From an uncultured Fretibacterium sp. (GTDB lineage: Bacteria; Synergistota; Synergistia; Synergistales; Aminobacteriaceae): a DNA stretch of 43,078 nt. The notes under the pieces were generated by a model. The model did not search any database and was not told the origin of the DNA. It worked only from the letters and a program-made list of their open reading frames with translations. A program made the position numbers and the translations under genes. Positions 33,707 through 42,960 of this stretch are shown one piece after another (positions within the stretch are counted from its first letter, which is position 1; each line of letters starts with the position of its first letter). The stretch spans positions 1 to 43,078 of the forward strand of contig CALGHA010000056.1 in assembly GCA_937915835.1 (NCBI GenBank). The letters are read 5' to 3'.

Positions 33707-34439
33707 ACGCGCTCTGACCGAGATACGCCGCCTTAATATCCTTATCCTCGAGCAAATCCCGGCTTAATCCCTCTTTAAGCAGCCTTCCGGTCTGAAGGAC
33801 ATATGCGCGGTTTGAAAGAAGCAAAGCCTGTCTAGCGTTCTGTTCAACAAGCAAAATGCTAACTCCCTGTTCGTTAATGCGCTTTAACTCCCGGAAAATT
33901 TCCTTAATGATTATCGGTGCAAGTCCCAAACTCGGCTCATCAAGCAATAAAACTCTCGGCCTCGCCATTAACGCCCTCGCAATCGCTAGCATCTGCTGTT
34001 CTCCTCCGGATAATGTCCCGGCGTATTGCTTCAGTCTTTCTTTCAGAATTGGGAATAACGAGAATACCCATTCGTAATCCTCGTTAATGTCGCTCGTATC
34101 TTTTCGGGTAAACGCTCCAATCTTCAAGTTTTCTTCAACTGTTAACGTCGCAAAAACTCGTCGGCCCTCCGGAACTAAAGCTAAGCCGCTCCGGACAACT
34201 TTGTAATTCTTCGATGAAAGCGGGTAACCGTCAAGTAAAAAATTGCCGCTCGAAATCTTCACCATTCCCATTAGGGCATTCATGAAAGTTGATTTGCCTG
34301 CTCCGTTCGCGCCTATAACTGAGACAATCTCATTCTCCATAAGTTTGAGCGAAAATCCTGCGAGTGCCTGAATTGCGCCGTAATTCACGTAAATATTCTG
34401 AGCTTCAAGCAAAATTTTCGGCATGTTCTCATTCACCAT
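33705..34439 (-). CDS. livF: Branched-chain amino acid ABC transporter ATPase LivF
   Basis: 244 residues from the ATG at 34439, which has AGGGAG 8-9 bases upstream; the longer GTG at 34448 sits too close to it. Walker A GANGAGKST, signature LSGGEQQ, Walker B VLLLDEPSLGLAP and switch His region LLVEQNAR, all typical of LivF rather than LivG (no long insert). With LivG it powers import through LivHM. It overlaps livG by 11 bases and ends at a terminator. Confidence 0.94.
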   Translation of the reverse strand: MVNENMPKILLEAQNIYVNYGAIQALAGFSLKLMENEIVSVIGANGAGKSTFMNALMGMVKISSGNFLLDGYPLSSKNYKVVRSGLALVPEGRRVFATLTVEENLKIGAFTRKDTSDINEDYEWVFSLFPILKERLKQYAGTLSGGEQQMLAIARALMARPRVLLLDEPSLGLAPIIIKEIFRELKRINEQGVSILLVEQNARQALLLSNRAYVLQTGRLLKEGLSRDLLEDKDIKAAYLGQSA

Positions 34440-35265
34440 CCTCATCACTCCCTAAATATGCTGTCAAGACTTCCGGATTATTCTGTATCTCTTCGCCTGA
34501 ACCCTCAGCGAGTTTAGCTCCGAAATTAACGCAAATTATATGCGGGCAAATTTTCATGATTAAGTCCATGTGATGCTCGATTACTAAAATTGTCAACGCA
34601 AAATCCCTGTGAATTCCCGTGATTAAATCGTTGAGCTCAAAGACTTCTTCGGGGTTCATTCCTGCGGCAGGCTCATCAAGCATTAACAACTTCGGCGAAA
34701 GTGCTAATGCTCGTGCGATTTCTAAGCGTCTCTGCATTCCATACGGTAAAGTTCCGGCGGCCTGTTCAGCTCTGTCAGCAAGTCCGACACGTTCAAGAAG
34801 TTCAAGGCTGAGTTTCTGCAATTTCCTCTCAGTTTTTCCCCAACGTCCTAAATGAAAGCATGACTCCAGAAAATTATACCAGCAAGACGGATCCGGGCTG
34901 TGTGTCTGAGTTACACTGCCTGAGAAAATTTCTTCACGGAACGAGTTAATATATCGATTTTGCGCGGCAGTCATTACGTTTTCAAGAACGCTTGACCTCG
35001 TGAATAATCGCAAATTCTGGAACGTCCTAGCAATCCCAAGCCTGATAATCTGATATGCTCGCAATGGCGTAATGTCGCATCCCTGAAAATAAATATTCCC
35101 AGAAGTCGGAGTGTAAACGCCTGAAATTATGTTAAAGATTGTCGTTTTGCCCGCACCGTTGGGGCCGATTATTCCCGTCAGTGAACGCTCAGGAACTCGA
35201 AAGCTCATATCACTTAACGCGTTAACTCCGCCGAATTTCATGTTTACGTGTGAAAGTTCAAGCAT
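34429..35265 (-). CDS. livG: Branched-chain amino acid ABC transporter ATPase LivG
   Basis: 278 residues from the ATG at 35265 (MLELSHVNMKFGG), chosen because GGGGGAAGAAG precedes it and earlier codons lie within livM. Walker A GPNGAGKTT, then the LivG-type insert around RLFTRSSVLENVMTA, signature LPYGMQRRLEIARA (Tyr-Gly-Met in place of SGG, common for LivG), Walker B LLMLDEPAAGMNP and switch VIEHHMD. It overlaps livM by 8 bases. Confidence 0.94.
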   Translation of the reverse strand: MLELSHVNMKFGGVNALSDMSFRVPERSLTGIIGPNGAGKTTIFNIISGVYTPTSGNIYFQGCDITPLRAYQIIRLGIARTFQNLRLFTRSSVLENVMTAAQNRYINSFREEIFSGSVTQTHSPDPSCWYNFLESCFHLGRWGKTERKLQKLSLELLERVGLADRAEQAAGTLPYGMQRRLEIARALALSPKLLMLDEPAAGMNPEEVFELNDLITGIHRDFALTILVIEHHMDLIMKICPHIICVNFGAKLAEGSGEEIQNNPEVLTAYLGSDEDGE

Positions 35266-36175
35266 TCTTCTTCTTCCCCCATTTCTTAAGGAAGCCCCAT
35301 AAATCCCAGACTTCATTGCTCCCTAATAATCCTTCGGGCCTGAAGACCATTATGATTACAAGCAACAAGCCGTAAATCAGCATTCTGTATTGCGAGATGT
35401 CGCGGAAATATTCCATTATGAGGGTAATTGCCGCTGAACCTAAGATTGTCCCGCTCATTGAGCCTAACCCTCCGAAGACGACTACAGCCGTTAATTCCGT
35501 ACTCTTCATCATGTCGAACATTGAGGGCTGAATGAAGCTCATATATCCGCCTAAAAGTGAGCCGGCAATCCCGCAGAAAAATGCCGAGATTACTAACGCT
35601 TTCATTCGAGTTCTCGGAGTGTTGAAACCCATTAATGAAGCTGCTGTTGCGTCATCTCGTGAGGCTTTGAGTTCACGGCCTAATCGACTTTGCAGGAAGT
35701 TGAACGTTATTATCATCAGGAACACGAAAATTACTACAGCCGTCGTACGCGTCGTATAAGGGTCAATTCCCGGAAATCCTCGCGCTCCTCGTGTGAAGGA
35801 TTGCCAGTTCTCGAGAATTAATCTTATCGCCTCACCAAGTCCAATTGAAGCAATCGCGTAATAATCCCCCGTCAGCTTCAACGTCGGAACTCCTATCAGC
35901 CACGCAATTAATACCGCCATCAATCCTCCGGCTATTATCGCAGGTGCCCAGTGAACTCCGTATCTTACCGTCAAAATTGCCGTCGTGTAAGCCCCAAGTG
36001 CCATATACGCAGCATGTCCGAGCGTGAAAATTCCTGTAAAGCCCGTAAGAATGCTTACTCCCATTGCGGCAATACAATTTATGCACATCAAAATCACTAT
36101 GCCCTCTTGATAACCGCCCATCGGCCAAAATGCTAGACACAGGCCAATTAATATTAATATGATATTTCTCTTCAT
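35258..36175 (-). CDS. livM: Branched-chain amino acid ABC transporter permease LivM
   Basis: 305 residues with eight or so membrane segments. Family blocks: GFTGIFTLGHAAYMALGAYT, GDYYAIASIGLGEAIRLI (the EAA-like coupling loop) and TELTAVVVFGGLGSMSGTI. The C-terminus, KKWGKKKNA, is basic and cytoplasmic. It begins two bases after livH stops. Confidence 0.95.
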   Translation of the reverse strand: MKRNIILILIGLCLAFWPMGGYQEGIVILMCINCIAAMGVSILTGFTGIFTLGHAAYMALGAYTTAILTVRYGVHWAPAIIAGGLMAVLIAWLIGVPTLKLTGDYYAIASIGLGEAIRLILENWQSFTRGARGFPGIDPYTTRTTAVVIFVFLMIITFNFLQSRLGRELKASRDDATAASLMGFNTPRTRMKALVISAFFCGIAGSLLGGYMSFIQPSMFDMMKSTELTAVVVFGGLGSMSGTILGSAAITLIMEYFRDISQYRMLIYGLLLVIIMVFRPEGLLGSNEVWDLWGFLKKWGKKKNA

Positions 36176-36176
36176 G

Positions 36177-37079
36177 TTATATCTTCTCGCTTATCTCTTT
36201 ACCGAAGAAGCCCGCAGGACGAATTAACAGCATTATCACGAGCAATGAATACACAACTAAATCACGCATCTGTGAGCTGATAAATCCCGCAGTGAGCATC
36301 TCAGCAAGTCCAAGTATCAAACTTCCGACAACAGCTCCGGGCAATGAACCTAAGCCGCCGATTACTGCCGCAATAAACGCTTTCGTCGTTATGCTTCCTA
36401 ATTGGGGATAAAGGCTGTAACGTACTGACAAGAAAATTCCGCCGACTGCTGCTAAAACTCCAGCTACAAAGAATACAAGGCTTATCAAGAACGTAACGTT
36501 TACTCCCATTAAGCCAGCTGTACGAATATCACAGGCCGCCGCCCTAATCGCTAATCCCCAGCGTGTTCGGTTAAGAAAGAGTTGCAGTAACGAGAGAAAA
36601 ATTACGGCCGTAACAAGTGAGAGAATATCCGAAGCACTGAGTGTTACTCCGCCCCAGAGGTTAAATATTCCGGTTGGAAATGTATTTTGCGGCAATGCTC
36701 GTATTCTTCCGCCAACTGTAACGACAAATAAATTCTCAATGATAATATTCACTCCCATTGAGGCGATTAATAAATAAAGCGTCATTGATGTACGCTCTCG
36801 AATTGGCTTATAGGCTAAACGTTCGGTTAAGACTGCGGCAACTCCTGAAGCTATTAACGCTCCGAACATTGAGATTGCAACAGAATATCCCCATTGCGTG
36901 AGAAGATAATAGCATGCGTAACCTCCGACAACTAAAAAGCCTCCGTGTGCAAAGTTCGAGAATAATAATATTGAATATACCAGCGAATAACCAACGGCGA
37001 TTAAAGCGTAGACGCTACCGAGTGATAAGCCGTTGATGACCTGCTGAATAAATGTAGAAAATGTAAATGCCAAGTTCAT
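36177..37079 (-). CDS. livH: Branched-chain amino acid ABC transporter permease LivH
   Basis: 300 residues from the ATG at 37079, which follows TTGGAGGTC directly; 20 upstream codons open to 37139 run through a terminator hairpin and are rejected. Pattern: NGLSLGSVYALIAVGYSLVY, FSNFAHGGFLVVGGY, TTKAFIAAVIGGLGSLPGAVVG. It forms the membrane channel with LivM. The hairpin between livK and livH should lower its expression relative to livK. Confidence 0.95.
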   Translation of the reverse strand: MNLAFTFSTFIQQVINGLSLGSVYALIAVGYSLVYSILLFSNFAHGGFLVVGGYACYYLLTQWGYSVAISMFGALIASGVAAVLTERLAYKPIRERTSMTLYLLIASMGVNIIIENLFVVTVGGRIRALPQNTFPTGIFNLWGGVTLSASDILSLVTAVIFLSLLQLFLNRTRWGLAIRAAACDIRTAGLMGVNVTFLISLVFFVAGVLAAVGGIFLSVRYSLYPQLGSITTKAFIAAVIGGLGSLPGAVVGSLILGLAEMLTAGFISSQMRDLVVYSLLVIMLLIRPAGFFGKEISEKI

Positions 37080-37088
37080 GACCTCCAA

Positions 37089-37126
37089 TAAAAAAACGTC
37101 AGCCCAATAATCACACCGAGCTGACG
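37089..37126 (-). terminator. Attenuating terminator between livK and livH
   Basis: On the minus strand CGTCAGCTC pairs with GGGCTGACG around a 12-base loop, then seven T, ending just before the livH ribosome-binding site. Such an element lets the binding protein be made in excess over the permease. Confidence 0.85.
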
Positions 37127-37152
37127 CAAAAAATTTCACATGCCGAAATATC

Positions 37153-38295
37153 TTATTCCGGGCGGATTTTCACGAAGAATAACGCCTTTTTCTGTGCCTC
37201 GTCGCATTTAAGAATTACGCCGTCTTTATCCTTCGGGTTATGGAACTCGTCCATCGTCAAAACACAGTGCATGAGCTTCAAATCTTTCGTAGCTTCAAGA
37301 GCATCACGAACTTTTTCGGGGTCGTCTGAACCTGCACGCTCAATCGCATCTTTAAGCCAATAAACGCAGTCATAAGCCATTACAGCATTCATAAATTCCT
37401 GGCACTCAGTCCCGGCACTCTCAAGATATTTGTCGAAGAATGTCTTCAATGTCGGATCATATCTGTCAACGTGGCTTACCCAGTAAGTATTTCTCAATGT
37501 CTCGCCGGAAATTTCCCACATGAAATCGCCGTAACCATCTCCGCCAACAATAGGAAGCTCAATTCCGAGTTCACGAGCCTGTTTGACTGCTAACGGAAGA
37601 GATTTGCCCATGAACGGGAAAATGAATACGTCCGCTCCGCTGTCCTTCATGTTAGTGAGCTGTGAACGAAAATCTACGTCCTCGCCTCTGAAACCTTCAT
37701 CAGCTACGATTGTTCCGCCCGCTGACTCAAAGCCCTTGATGAAAAACTCGCGCTGTCCTTGTGAGTAATCGCTCGATACGTCATAAAGCAATGCGGCTTT
37801 CTTGGCTCCAAGATCTCTGAACGCGAATTGTGCCATGATTGCGCCCTGATAAGGATCAAGGAAGCAAATTCTGAAGTTATACGGTCTGACTTTGCCGTTG
37901 TCGTCAACTGTTACTAATGGATTTGTCGGCAATGTTCCCAAGTGTGCAACATGTCCGCGATTGAATATCGGAGCCGCCGCAATGCATAACCCTGAACCTG
38001 ACGGGCCAATCGTCGCAACAACTTTATCCTGCTCAACAAGTCGACGTGCCGCATTAACCATGTCTTCCTGACGAGTTCGGCAATCGTACATGATCACTTC
38101 GAGAGGACGACCTAAAACTCCGCCAGCCTCGTTAATCTCTTTCACGGCAATCTTGATGCTCTCGACTTCAGCAACTCCATATGCCGCAAAGTCTCCTGTT
38201 ACTGTCGCAATCTCGCCGACCTTAATCGGAGCAGCTGCGAAGGCACAAGAAGCAAGCAGGAATAAACAAAGGAGGGAAAATATTACTTTCTTCAT
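37153..38295 (-). CDS. livK: Branched-chain amino acid ABC transporter substrate-binding protein
   Basis: 380 residues. The N-terminus has a lipoprotein-type signal with LASC at about 14-17; Cys17 would be lipidated, although FAFAA-type cleavage is also possible. A periplasmic type I binding fold follows: IKVGEIATVTGDFAAYGVAEV, INEAGGVLGRPLEVIMYDCRT, ATIGPSGSG (ligand serines), VVGGDGYGDF. Ligand specificity within the family ranges over Leu/Ile/Val, amides and others, so livK is a best guess. GAGGTG is 11 bases before the ATG. First gene of livKHMGF; a TATAAT on the minus strand at 38334-38339 is a likely -10. Confidence 0.92.
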   Translation of the reverse strand: MKKVIFSLLCLFLLASCAFAAAPIKVGEIATVTGDFAAYGVAEVESIKIAVKEINEAGGVLGRPLEVIMYDCRTRQEDMVNAARRLVEQDKVVATIGPSGSGLCIAAAPIFNRGHVAHLGTLPTNPLVTVDDNGKVRPYNFRICFLDPYQGAIMAQFAFRDLGAKKAALLYDVSSDYSQGQREFFIKGFESAGGTIVADEGFRGEDVDFRSQLTNMKDSGADVFIFPFMGKSLPLAVKQARELGIELPIVGGDGYGDFMWEISGETLRNTYWVSHVDRYDPTLKTFFDKYLESAGTECQEFMNAVMAYDCVYWLKDAIERAGSDDPEKVRDALEATKDLKLMHCVLTMDEFHNPKDKDGVILKCDEAQKKALFFVKIRPE

Positions 38296-38382
38296 GAGAA
38301 TAAATCACCTCATTAAAATTTGAATGTCAGAAATTATAATACAGCCTAAAAAATTTTTCAGCGGTTTATCAACGTAAGCAAC

Positions 38383-38404
38383 AAAATATAACATGTTCTA
38401 TTTT
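38383..38404. promoter_or_regulatory. Second copy of the 22-bp near-palindrome (AACATGTT core)
   Basis: Identical over 22 bases to 17229-17250. It lies between the divergent livK and dehydrogenase/TRAP genes, 26 bases upstream of the -35 box of the promoter at 38431. The two arms are perfect except at one pair. It could serve either direction. Confidence 0.55.
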
Positions 38405-38430
38405 CCCGTCGTCTTAAGCAAATATCTTAA

Positions 38431-38459
38431 TTGACAGAACGAATTTGCGCTAATAAAAT
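38431..38459 (+). promoter_or_regulatory. Promoter of the dehydrogenase-TRAP operon
   Basis: TTGACA (38431-38436), 17-base spacer, TAAAAT (38454-38459). Transcription should start near 38466, about 40 bases before the ATG at 38508. Confidence 0.75.
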
Positions 38460-38507
38460 TTTTCACAATTTCCATTACACACATAACAAGAGAGGAAGAG
38501 GCTATTC

Positions 38508-39524
38508 ATGAAAGCTATTACCATCGTCAAGCCCGGCCAAGTTGAGATACGCGATCTTCCCAAGCCGGAAATTAAGAGTGATGAGGCATTGCTTCGTCCA
38601 TTGTTCGGAGGAATTTGCGGAAGTGATTTAAACTCTTATCGCGGCACAAACGCTTATATGGCATATCCGAGAGTTCCAGGTCACGAGTTCAGCGCGGAAA
38701 TCGTTGAAATTGGCCCGGACGTGAAAGGCTTCAAAGTTGGCGATATAGTAACGGCTAATCCCTATTTCAACTGTGGACATTGCTATTCATGCGATCACGG
38801 ACTTGTCAACGCTTGCATGTCAAACCAGACAATGGGAGTTCAACGTGAAGGCGGATTTGCTGAGTATGTCGCTATGCCAGGAAGCCGATTAATCGACGGT
38901 AAAGGTTTAGCCCCGAAAATTTTAGCGTTAATCGAACCGTTCTGCATTGGCTATCACGGAATACAACGTGCAGTAGTTAAAGCCGGTGATAAAGTTCTCG
39001 TTGTCGGTGCCGGAACTATAGGCGTATTAGCGGCGATTGCGGCGAAATCTCGAGGTGCTGAAGTCTGGATCTGCGACGTTGCCCCCAAAAAGTTAGAGTA
39101 CGCGATGAGGTTCGGCCTAAAAGGTACAATCTTGAACACTGGAGCTGAAGCGTTCGATAAAGGCTGGCGGGAAATTACGGACAATAACGGCTTCGATGTT
39201 ACGGTTGAATGCGTAGGGCTTCCTTCAACGTTCCAGAATTGTCTTGATGCCGCATGCTTCGGTGCTAGGGTTGCTGTAATCGGCGTTGGTAAACATAATA
39301 TAGATCTAGACTTCACAATTATTCAGAAGAAAGAGTTAAACATTTACGGCTCAAGAAACGCAATGACCAAAGATTTTATTGAGCTAATCGATGTCGTACG
39401 CAGTCAAAACCTGAAACTCGACGACGTAATCACGAACATTTACCCGTTTGATAAAGCTGCTCAGGCATTCGAGGACTTCGACAAAAACGCCGGGAGTATG
39501 CTGAAAGTTATGATTGAGTTCTAA
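38508..39524 (+). CDS. Zinc-dependent medium-chain alcohol/polyol dehydrogenase
   Basis: 338 residues. Catalytic zinc ligands: Cys in GGICGSD (about 37) and GHE (about 59-60). The structural zinc site NCGHCYSCDHGLVNAC has all four Cys. The nucleotide-binding fold is VLVVGAGTIGVLAA (about 165), with an acidic residue in WICDVAPKK that favours NAD over NADP. The family includes sorbitol, galactitol and threonine dehydrogenases; the substrate is likely what the downstream TRAP system imports, perhaps a sugar alcohol or sugar acid (inference). AGAGGAAGAGG precedes the ATG. Confidence 0.92.
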   Translation: MKAITIVKPGQVEIRDLPKPEIKSDEALLRPLFGGICGSDLNSYRGTNAYMAYPRVPGHEFSAEIVEIGPDVKGFKVGDIVTANPYFNCGHCYSCDHGLVNACMSNQTMGVQREGGFAEYVAMPGSRLIDGKGLAPKILALIEPFCIGYHGIQRAVVKAGDKVLVVGAGTIGVLAAIAAKSRGAEVWICDVAPKKLEYAMRFGLKGTILNTGAEAFDKGWREITDNNGFDVTVECVGLPSTFQNCLDAACFGARVAVIGVGKHNIDLDFTIIQKKELNIYGSRNAMTKDFIELIDVVRSQNLKLDDVITNIYPFDKAAQAFEDFDKNAGSMLKVMIEF

Positions 39525-39574
39525 CGCTGGCAAAATGTCAGTGTCAAGAAATTATTATAAGGAGGAATTGTAAT

Positions 39575-40552
39575 ATGAAGAAAGTTTTTGCGGTTATCGT
39601 TATGTTAATGCTCTGTGTAAGTTCTGCTTCGGCTGATGTCGTCTTACAGCTTGGCTTTGAGAACTCCATGAGTGAGCCGATTGGTCAAGCGTTATTGAAG
39701 TGGCAGGAACTTTTAGCGGCTCGCAACACAGGCCTCACAATGCAGATTTTCCCGGATTCTCAGCTCGGTAACAAGACGGATTTAATCGATCAAATGCTTT
39801 TAGGCGAACCCGTTATGACGCTTGCTGACGGAGCATTTTTCGCGGATTACGGCGTTCCTGACATGGGAATAGTCTTCGGGCCTTTCCTGTTTGCAAATTG
39901 GGATGAATGCTGGAAACTGGTAGATTCCGACTGGTGGAAGAACGAATGCGAGGAACTCAACAAAATGGGCCTCAAAGTCATAGCGTCAAACTGGGCTTAC
40001 GGTGAACGTCATACTCTCACAACAAAACCTGTAAAAACTGTTGATGACCTCAAAGGCTTACAGATTAGAGTTCCGACGAATCAGATCCAGACGAAAGGTT
40101 TCGAAGTTCTCGGAGCTACTCCGGTCGGAATGAGCTTAGGCGATGTTTACACGGCGTTACAGCAGGGAACGATTGACGGCGGAGAAAATCCCTTGAGCAC
40201 ACTTTACGGACGCAAACATCATGAAGTCGCGAAGTATTTAATCCTTGACGGCCACGTTCTGAACTATACTAACTGGATTTGCTCGTCTATGTGGTTTGAT
40301 AGTCTTACTGAGGAACAGCAGAAAGCCCTTGTTGAGACTGGACACGAAGCCGGCGTTTTCAACAATGAACTTCAGTCAAAAGCTAATGATTACTATCTTG
40401 ATCTCATGAAAAAAGAAGGCGTAACCGTAGTAGATCCTGATGAAAGCGTTCTTGAAGGGTTCAGGGCAAAAGCTCAGGATTTCTACAAAGAGGGAAAATT
40501 ATTCAAGTGGTCAGATGGACTTTATGAGCGCGTAAAAGAAGCAATGAAATAA
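39575..40552 (+). CDS. dctP: TRAP transporter substrate-binding protein (DctP family)
   Basis: 325 residues. Signal peptide 1-20 (SSASA). The binding fold shows DVVLQLGFENS, FPDSQLGNKTDLIDQMLLGE, then LKGLQIRVPTNQIQTKGFEVLGATPVG with the Arg that grips the ligand carboxylate, and LQQGTIDGGENPLSTLY. It captures an organic acid or sugar acid in the periplasm for the DctQM permease. AAGGAGGAAT gives a strong start. It follows the dehydrogenase after 50 bases. Confidence 0.94.
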   Translation: MKKVFAVIVMLMLCVSSASADVVLQLGFENSMSEPIGQALLKWQELLAARNTGLTMQIFPDSQLGNKTDLIDQMLLGEPVMTLADGAFFADYGVPDMGIVFGPFLFANWDECWKLVDSDWWKNECEELNKMGLKVIASNWAYGERHTLTTKPVKTVDDLKGLQIRVPTNQIQTKGFEVLGATPVGMSLGDVYTALQQGTIDGGENPLSTLYGRKHHEVAKYLILDGHVLNYTNWICSSMWFDSLTEEQQKALVETGHEAGVFNNELQSKANDYYLDLMKKEGVTVVDPDESVLEGFRAKAQDFYKEGKLFKWSDGLYERVKEAMK

Positions 40553-40566
40553 TTCTGACATTTTCG

Positions 40567-40605
40567 GGGAGTGAGCTTTACGTTTGCTCCCTGTTTTTAT
40601 TTGGA
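40567..40605 (+). terminator. Weak terminator between dctP and dctQ
   Basis: GGGAG pairs with CTCCC (or GAGC with GCTC) followed by CTGTTTTTATTT. As with livK, this would favour making the binding protein over the permease. Confidence 0.6.
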
Positions 40606-40616
40606 GGTGAAAATTC

Positions 40617-41156
40617 TTGACTACTGATCTAACACGAAAAAAGGCTAATCCTCTCGTAAAATTTTTATGCAATCTCGACTTAATCATCGCTGCTCTTGCA
40701 CTCATAATCTTAACGTTAATTACGACAGCAGGAGTTTTCAAGCGTTACGTTCTCAAGGATCCTATTTTGTGGCAAGAAGAAATTTCCGCGTTCTGTCAAG
40801 TCTGGATGGTATACATGGGGGCGAGCGTAGCATTCCGAACTGGAAGCCATGTAGCAATTGAGATGTTGATTGACGCATTGCCCGAAAAGCTGCAAAAATT
40901 CATGGGTTATGTAATTGACATGATAGTTCTGTTCGTGCTCGTGTTCTTGCTGGTAAAATCTCAAGCGTATGTTGCTCAAGTCTTCGGACGTTCAGGAAGG
41001 CCCACGCCGATTTTGAGAATACCGTACACTTATCTTTACGGCGTTGCTCCTTATGGTTGCGGCTTAATGATAATCAGCTATTTTGTCGCAAAATACGCTC
41101 CGGAGTTCACAAAGTCTATTGATGTCCCTGAAAACGAGGTGAACGAGAATGATTAA
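40617..41156 (+). CDS. dctQ: TRAP transporter small permease (DctQ family)
   Basis: 179 residues with four membrane segments (about 20-40, 50-75 with LKDPILWQEEISAF, 95-115, 130-155). DctQ is the small subunit that pairs with DctM. The start is TTG at 40617, preceded by TTGGAGGTGAAAATTC; no better start exists. It overlaps dctM by 8 bases. The C-terminus is acidic (PENEVNEND). Confidence 0.9.
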   Translation: MTTDLTRKKANPLVKFLCNLDLIIAALALIILTLITTAGVFKRYVLKDPILWQEEISAFCQVWMVYMGASVAFRTGSHVAIEMLIDALPEKLQKFMGYVIDMIVLFVLVFLLVKSQAYVAQVFGRSGRPTPILRIPYTYLYGVAPYGCGLMIISYFVAKYAPEFTKSIDVPENEVNEND

Positions 41157-42612
41157 CGCCCTTAACTTGAGCATAGCAGGCGCAATCTTGCTTGTGATAC
41201 TTTTGCGAGTGTTAAAAATTTCATGGCCTGTCGTGATAATCGCGGCTTTGGTGCTTCTGGTCGGAGTAAATATTCAGTGGGTAAAGCCATTTCTTGAGAA
41301 TATCGGGCGTTCGCTCGGGACTAATAAAGTTCTGGGAATTTCGGCGGTGTTAATGCTGGTATTATTATTCCTGAAGGTTCCTGTTTTCATCGCGGTATTC
41401 GGCGGCTCATTAGTATATTTTCTGTTTAATCCCGGCATCAATCAAATCATCTTCGGTCAAAAAGCTGTAACCGGAACAGAAAGCCCCTCACTCTTAGCAA
41501 TTCCTTTTTTCGTGTGTGCTGGAACATTCATGAACTATTCAGGAGTTACGACGCGCATAATGAACTTCTGTTCTGCCATAACCGGAAGAATGCCCGGAGG
41601 TCTCGCTCAGGTTAACGTTTTGCTCTCGACGTTAATGGGCGGATTGTCAGGTTCAAACTTAGCTGATGCCGCAATGGAAGCTAAAATGTTAGTGCCGGAA
41701 ATGGAAAAACAGGGATTTTCTAAAGAATTTTCATCAGTCGTAACGGCCGCGTCCGCAATGATTACGCCGTTGATACCGCCGGGAATTGCTATGATACTTT
41801 ACGGCTGCATTGCTGATGTCTCAATCGGAAAATTATTCATGTCGGGTATAACCGTCGGAGGTGCGTTGTGCATTGGCATGATGATACTTGTACATTTCAT
41901 CTCGAAACGTCGCGGTTATCTTCCAATCAGGAACACTAAAATGTCATGGGCCGAACTCTGGGGACACTTAAAGCCCGCATTACTTCCGTTATGCTTGCCG
42001 GTAATCATAATCGGAGGAATTAGGCTCGGAGTTTTCACGGCTACAGAAGCAGGAGCTATCGCGATAATTTACGCCATAATCTTGGGCTTGCTTTATCATG
42101 AGTTGACGCTCAAGGGGATTATTCAGGCCTGCAAAGAAACAGTCTGCACAACCGGCGGAATTATGTTAATCGTCGCGGCCGCTTCAGTCTTCTCATGGGT
42201 ATTGACGAAAGAAAGAATTCCTCAGCAGTTGACGGAGTTCATCGTCTCAATATGCCCGAACAAATACGCGTTCTTAATCGCCGTGAATATCTTCGTCCTA
42301 ATCGTCGGAATGTTCATCGAGGGCAACGCTACAATGATCGTTCTTGTCCCGTTACTTGCTCCGATAGCCAGACAATACGGGATTGATGAGATACAATTTG
42401 CTATGGTCTACATCTTCAACAACGCGATCGGCGCTTTGTCTCCTCCTATGGGAACGCTCATGTTCGTAACGTGCTCAGTAACCGGATGCAAGACTAAGCC
42501 GTTCATGAAGGAAGCTATACCGTTCTACTTGCTGTTAATCGTCCTGCTCCTGTTGTTGACGTTCTGCCCGCCAGTAACTACAGCGATTGTGAAGCTCACA
42601 TACGGTGGATAA
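41149..42612 (+). CDS. dctM: TRAP transporter large permease (DctM family)
   Basis: 487 residues, about 12-14 membrane segments and somewhat longer than the usual 425 because of two extra N-terminal helices (about 5-45). Signature blocks: AIPFFVCAGTFMNYSG, GGLSGSNLADAAMEAKMLVPEM, SAMITPLIPPGIAMILYG and TEAGAIAIIYAIILGL. It moves the ligand using a sodium or proton gradient. It overlaps dctQ by 8 bases and ends at a strong terminator. Confidence 0.96.
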   Translation: MINALNLSIAGAILLVILLRVLKISWPVVIIAALVLLVGVNIQWVKPFLENIGRSLGTNKVLGISAVLMLVLLFLKVPVFIAVFGGSLVYFLFNPGINQIIFGQKAVTGTESPSLLAIPFFVCAGTFMNYSGVTTRIMNFCSAITGRMPGGLAQVNVLLSTLMGGLSGSNLADAAMEAKMLVPEMEKQGFSKEFSSVVTAASAMITPLIPPGIAMILYGCIADVSIGKLFMSGITVGGALCIGMMILVHFISKRRGYLPIRNTKMSWAELWGHLKPALLPLCLPVIIIGGIRLGVFTATEAGAIAIIYAIILGLLYHELTLKGIIQACKETVCTTGGIMLIVAAASVFSWVLTKERIPQQLTEFIVSICPNKYAFLIAVNIFVLIVGMFIEGNATMIVLVPLLAPIARQYGIDEIQFAMVYIFNNAIGALSPPMGTLMFVTCSVTGCKTKPFMKEAIPFYLLLIVLLLLLTFCPPVTTAIVKLTYGG

Positions 42613-42621
42613 AATTTTTCA

Positions 42622-42657
42622 GCAGTCTGTTTCTTCGTGAGATGGACTGCATTTTTT
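42622..42657 (+). terminator. Terminator of the dehydrogenase-TRAP operon
   Basis: GCAGTC pairs with GACTGC (42645-42650) with further pairing inside the loop, followed by six T. Confidence 0.85.
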
Positions 42658-42743
42658 CATCTATATAGCTGGCTTGTGTAAAGGGGAAATTTGAAGCATA
42701 AATCCACAAGAAAGAAATATCCTCGTGATGAAACTTTGCTCAT

Positions 42744-42956
42744 AAAAAAAGGAGAGCTACTCTGTGGAATGGGGGTGTTAGGTTAAAGCGCAACCCAAAA
42801 AGCAAAGTATAACTCTCCTACCCGGTATGACATATACGCCGCTGCCGTATATTGGGCCGTAAAGACCATTCTTTTAATAATCGATTGGTTTACCCGCTAA
42901 CATAGAGGTGTAATTTACGGGTTTCGCGGGGGCAACTAGCTCCCTCACTGTTGCCC
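42744..42956 (-). ncRNA. Candidate structured RNA, about 213 nt, with own promoter and terminator
   Basis: On the minus strand an extended -10 (42961-42969) is followed 4 bases later by five consecutive hairpins: GGGCAAC/GTTGCCC (42930-42956), ACCCG/CGGGT, TAAACCA/TGG-TTTA, the perfect ATATACG/CGTATAT (42833-42853) and a long arm closed by GGAGAG/CTCTCC (42751-42818) ending in seven T. No coding frame fits. I do not recognise it as tmRNA, RNase P, SRP or a known riboswitch; 6S-like or RNA-guide roles are open. It begins 16 bases after the stop of the cut methyltransferase gene. The flank 42658-42743 shows nothing else. Confidence 0.5.
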
Positions 42957-42960
42957 TCAT

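Noticed and set aside
38296..38507. CodY box in the liv/TRAP intergenic region
   Set aside because: Only half-matches such as CTGAAAAATT were found, not a full AATTTTCWGAAAATT within a few mismatches.
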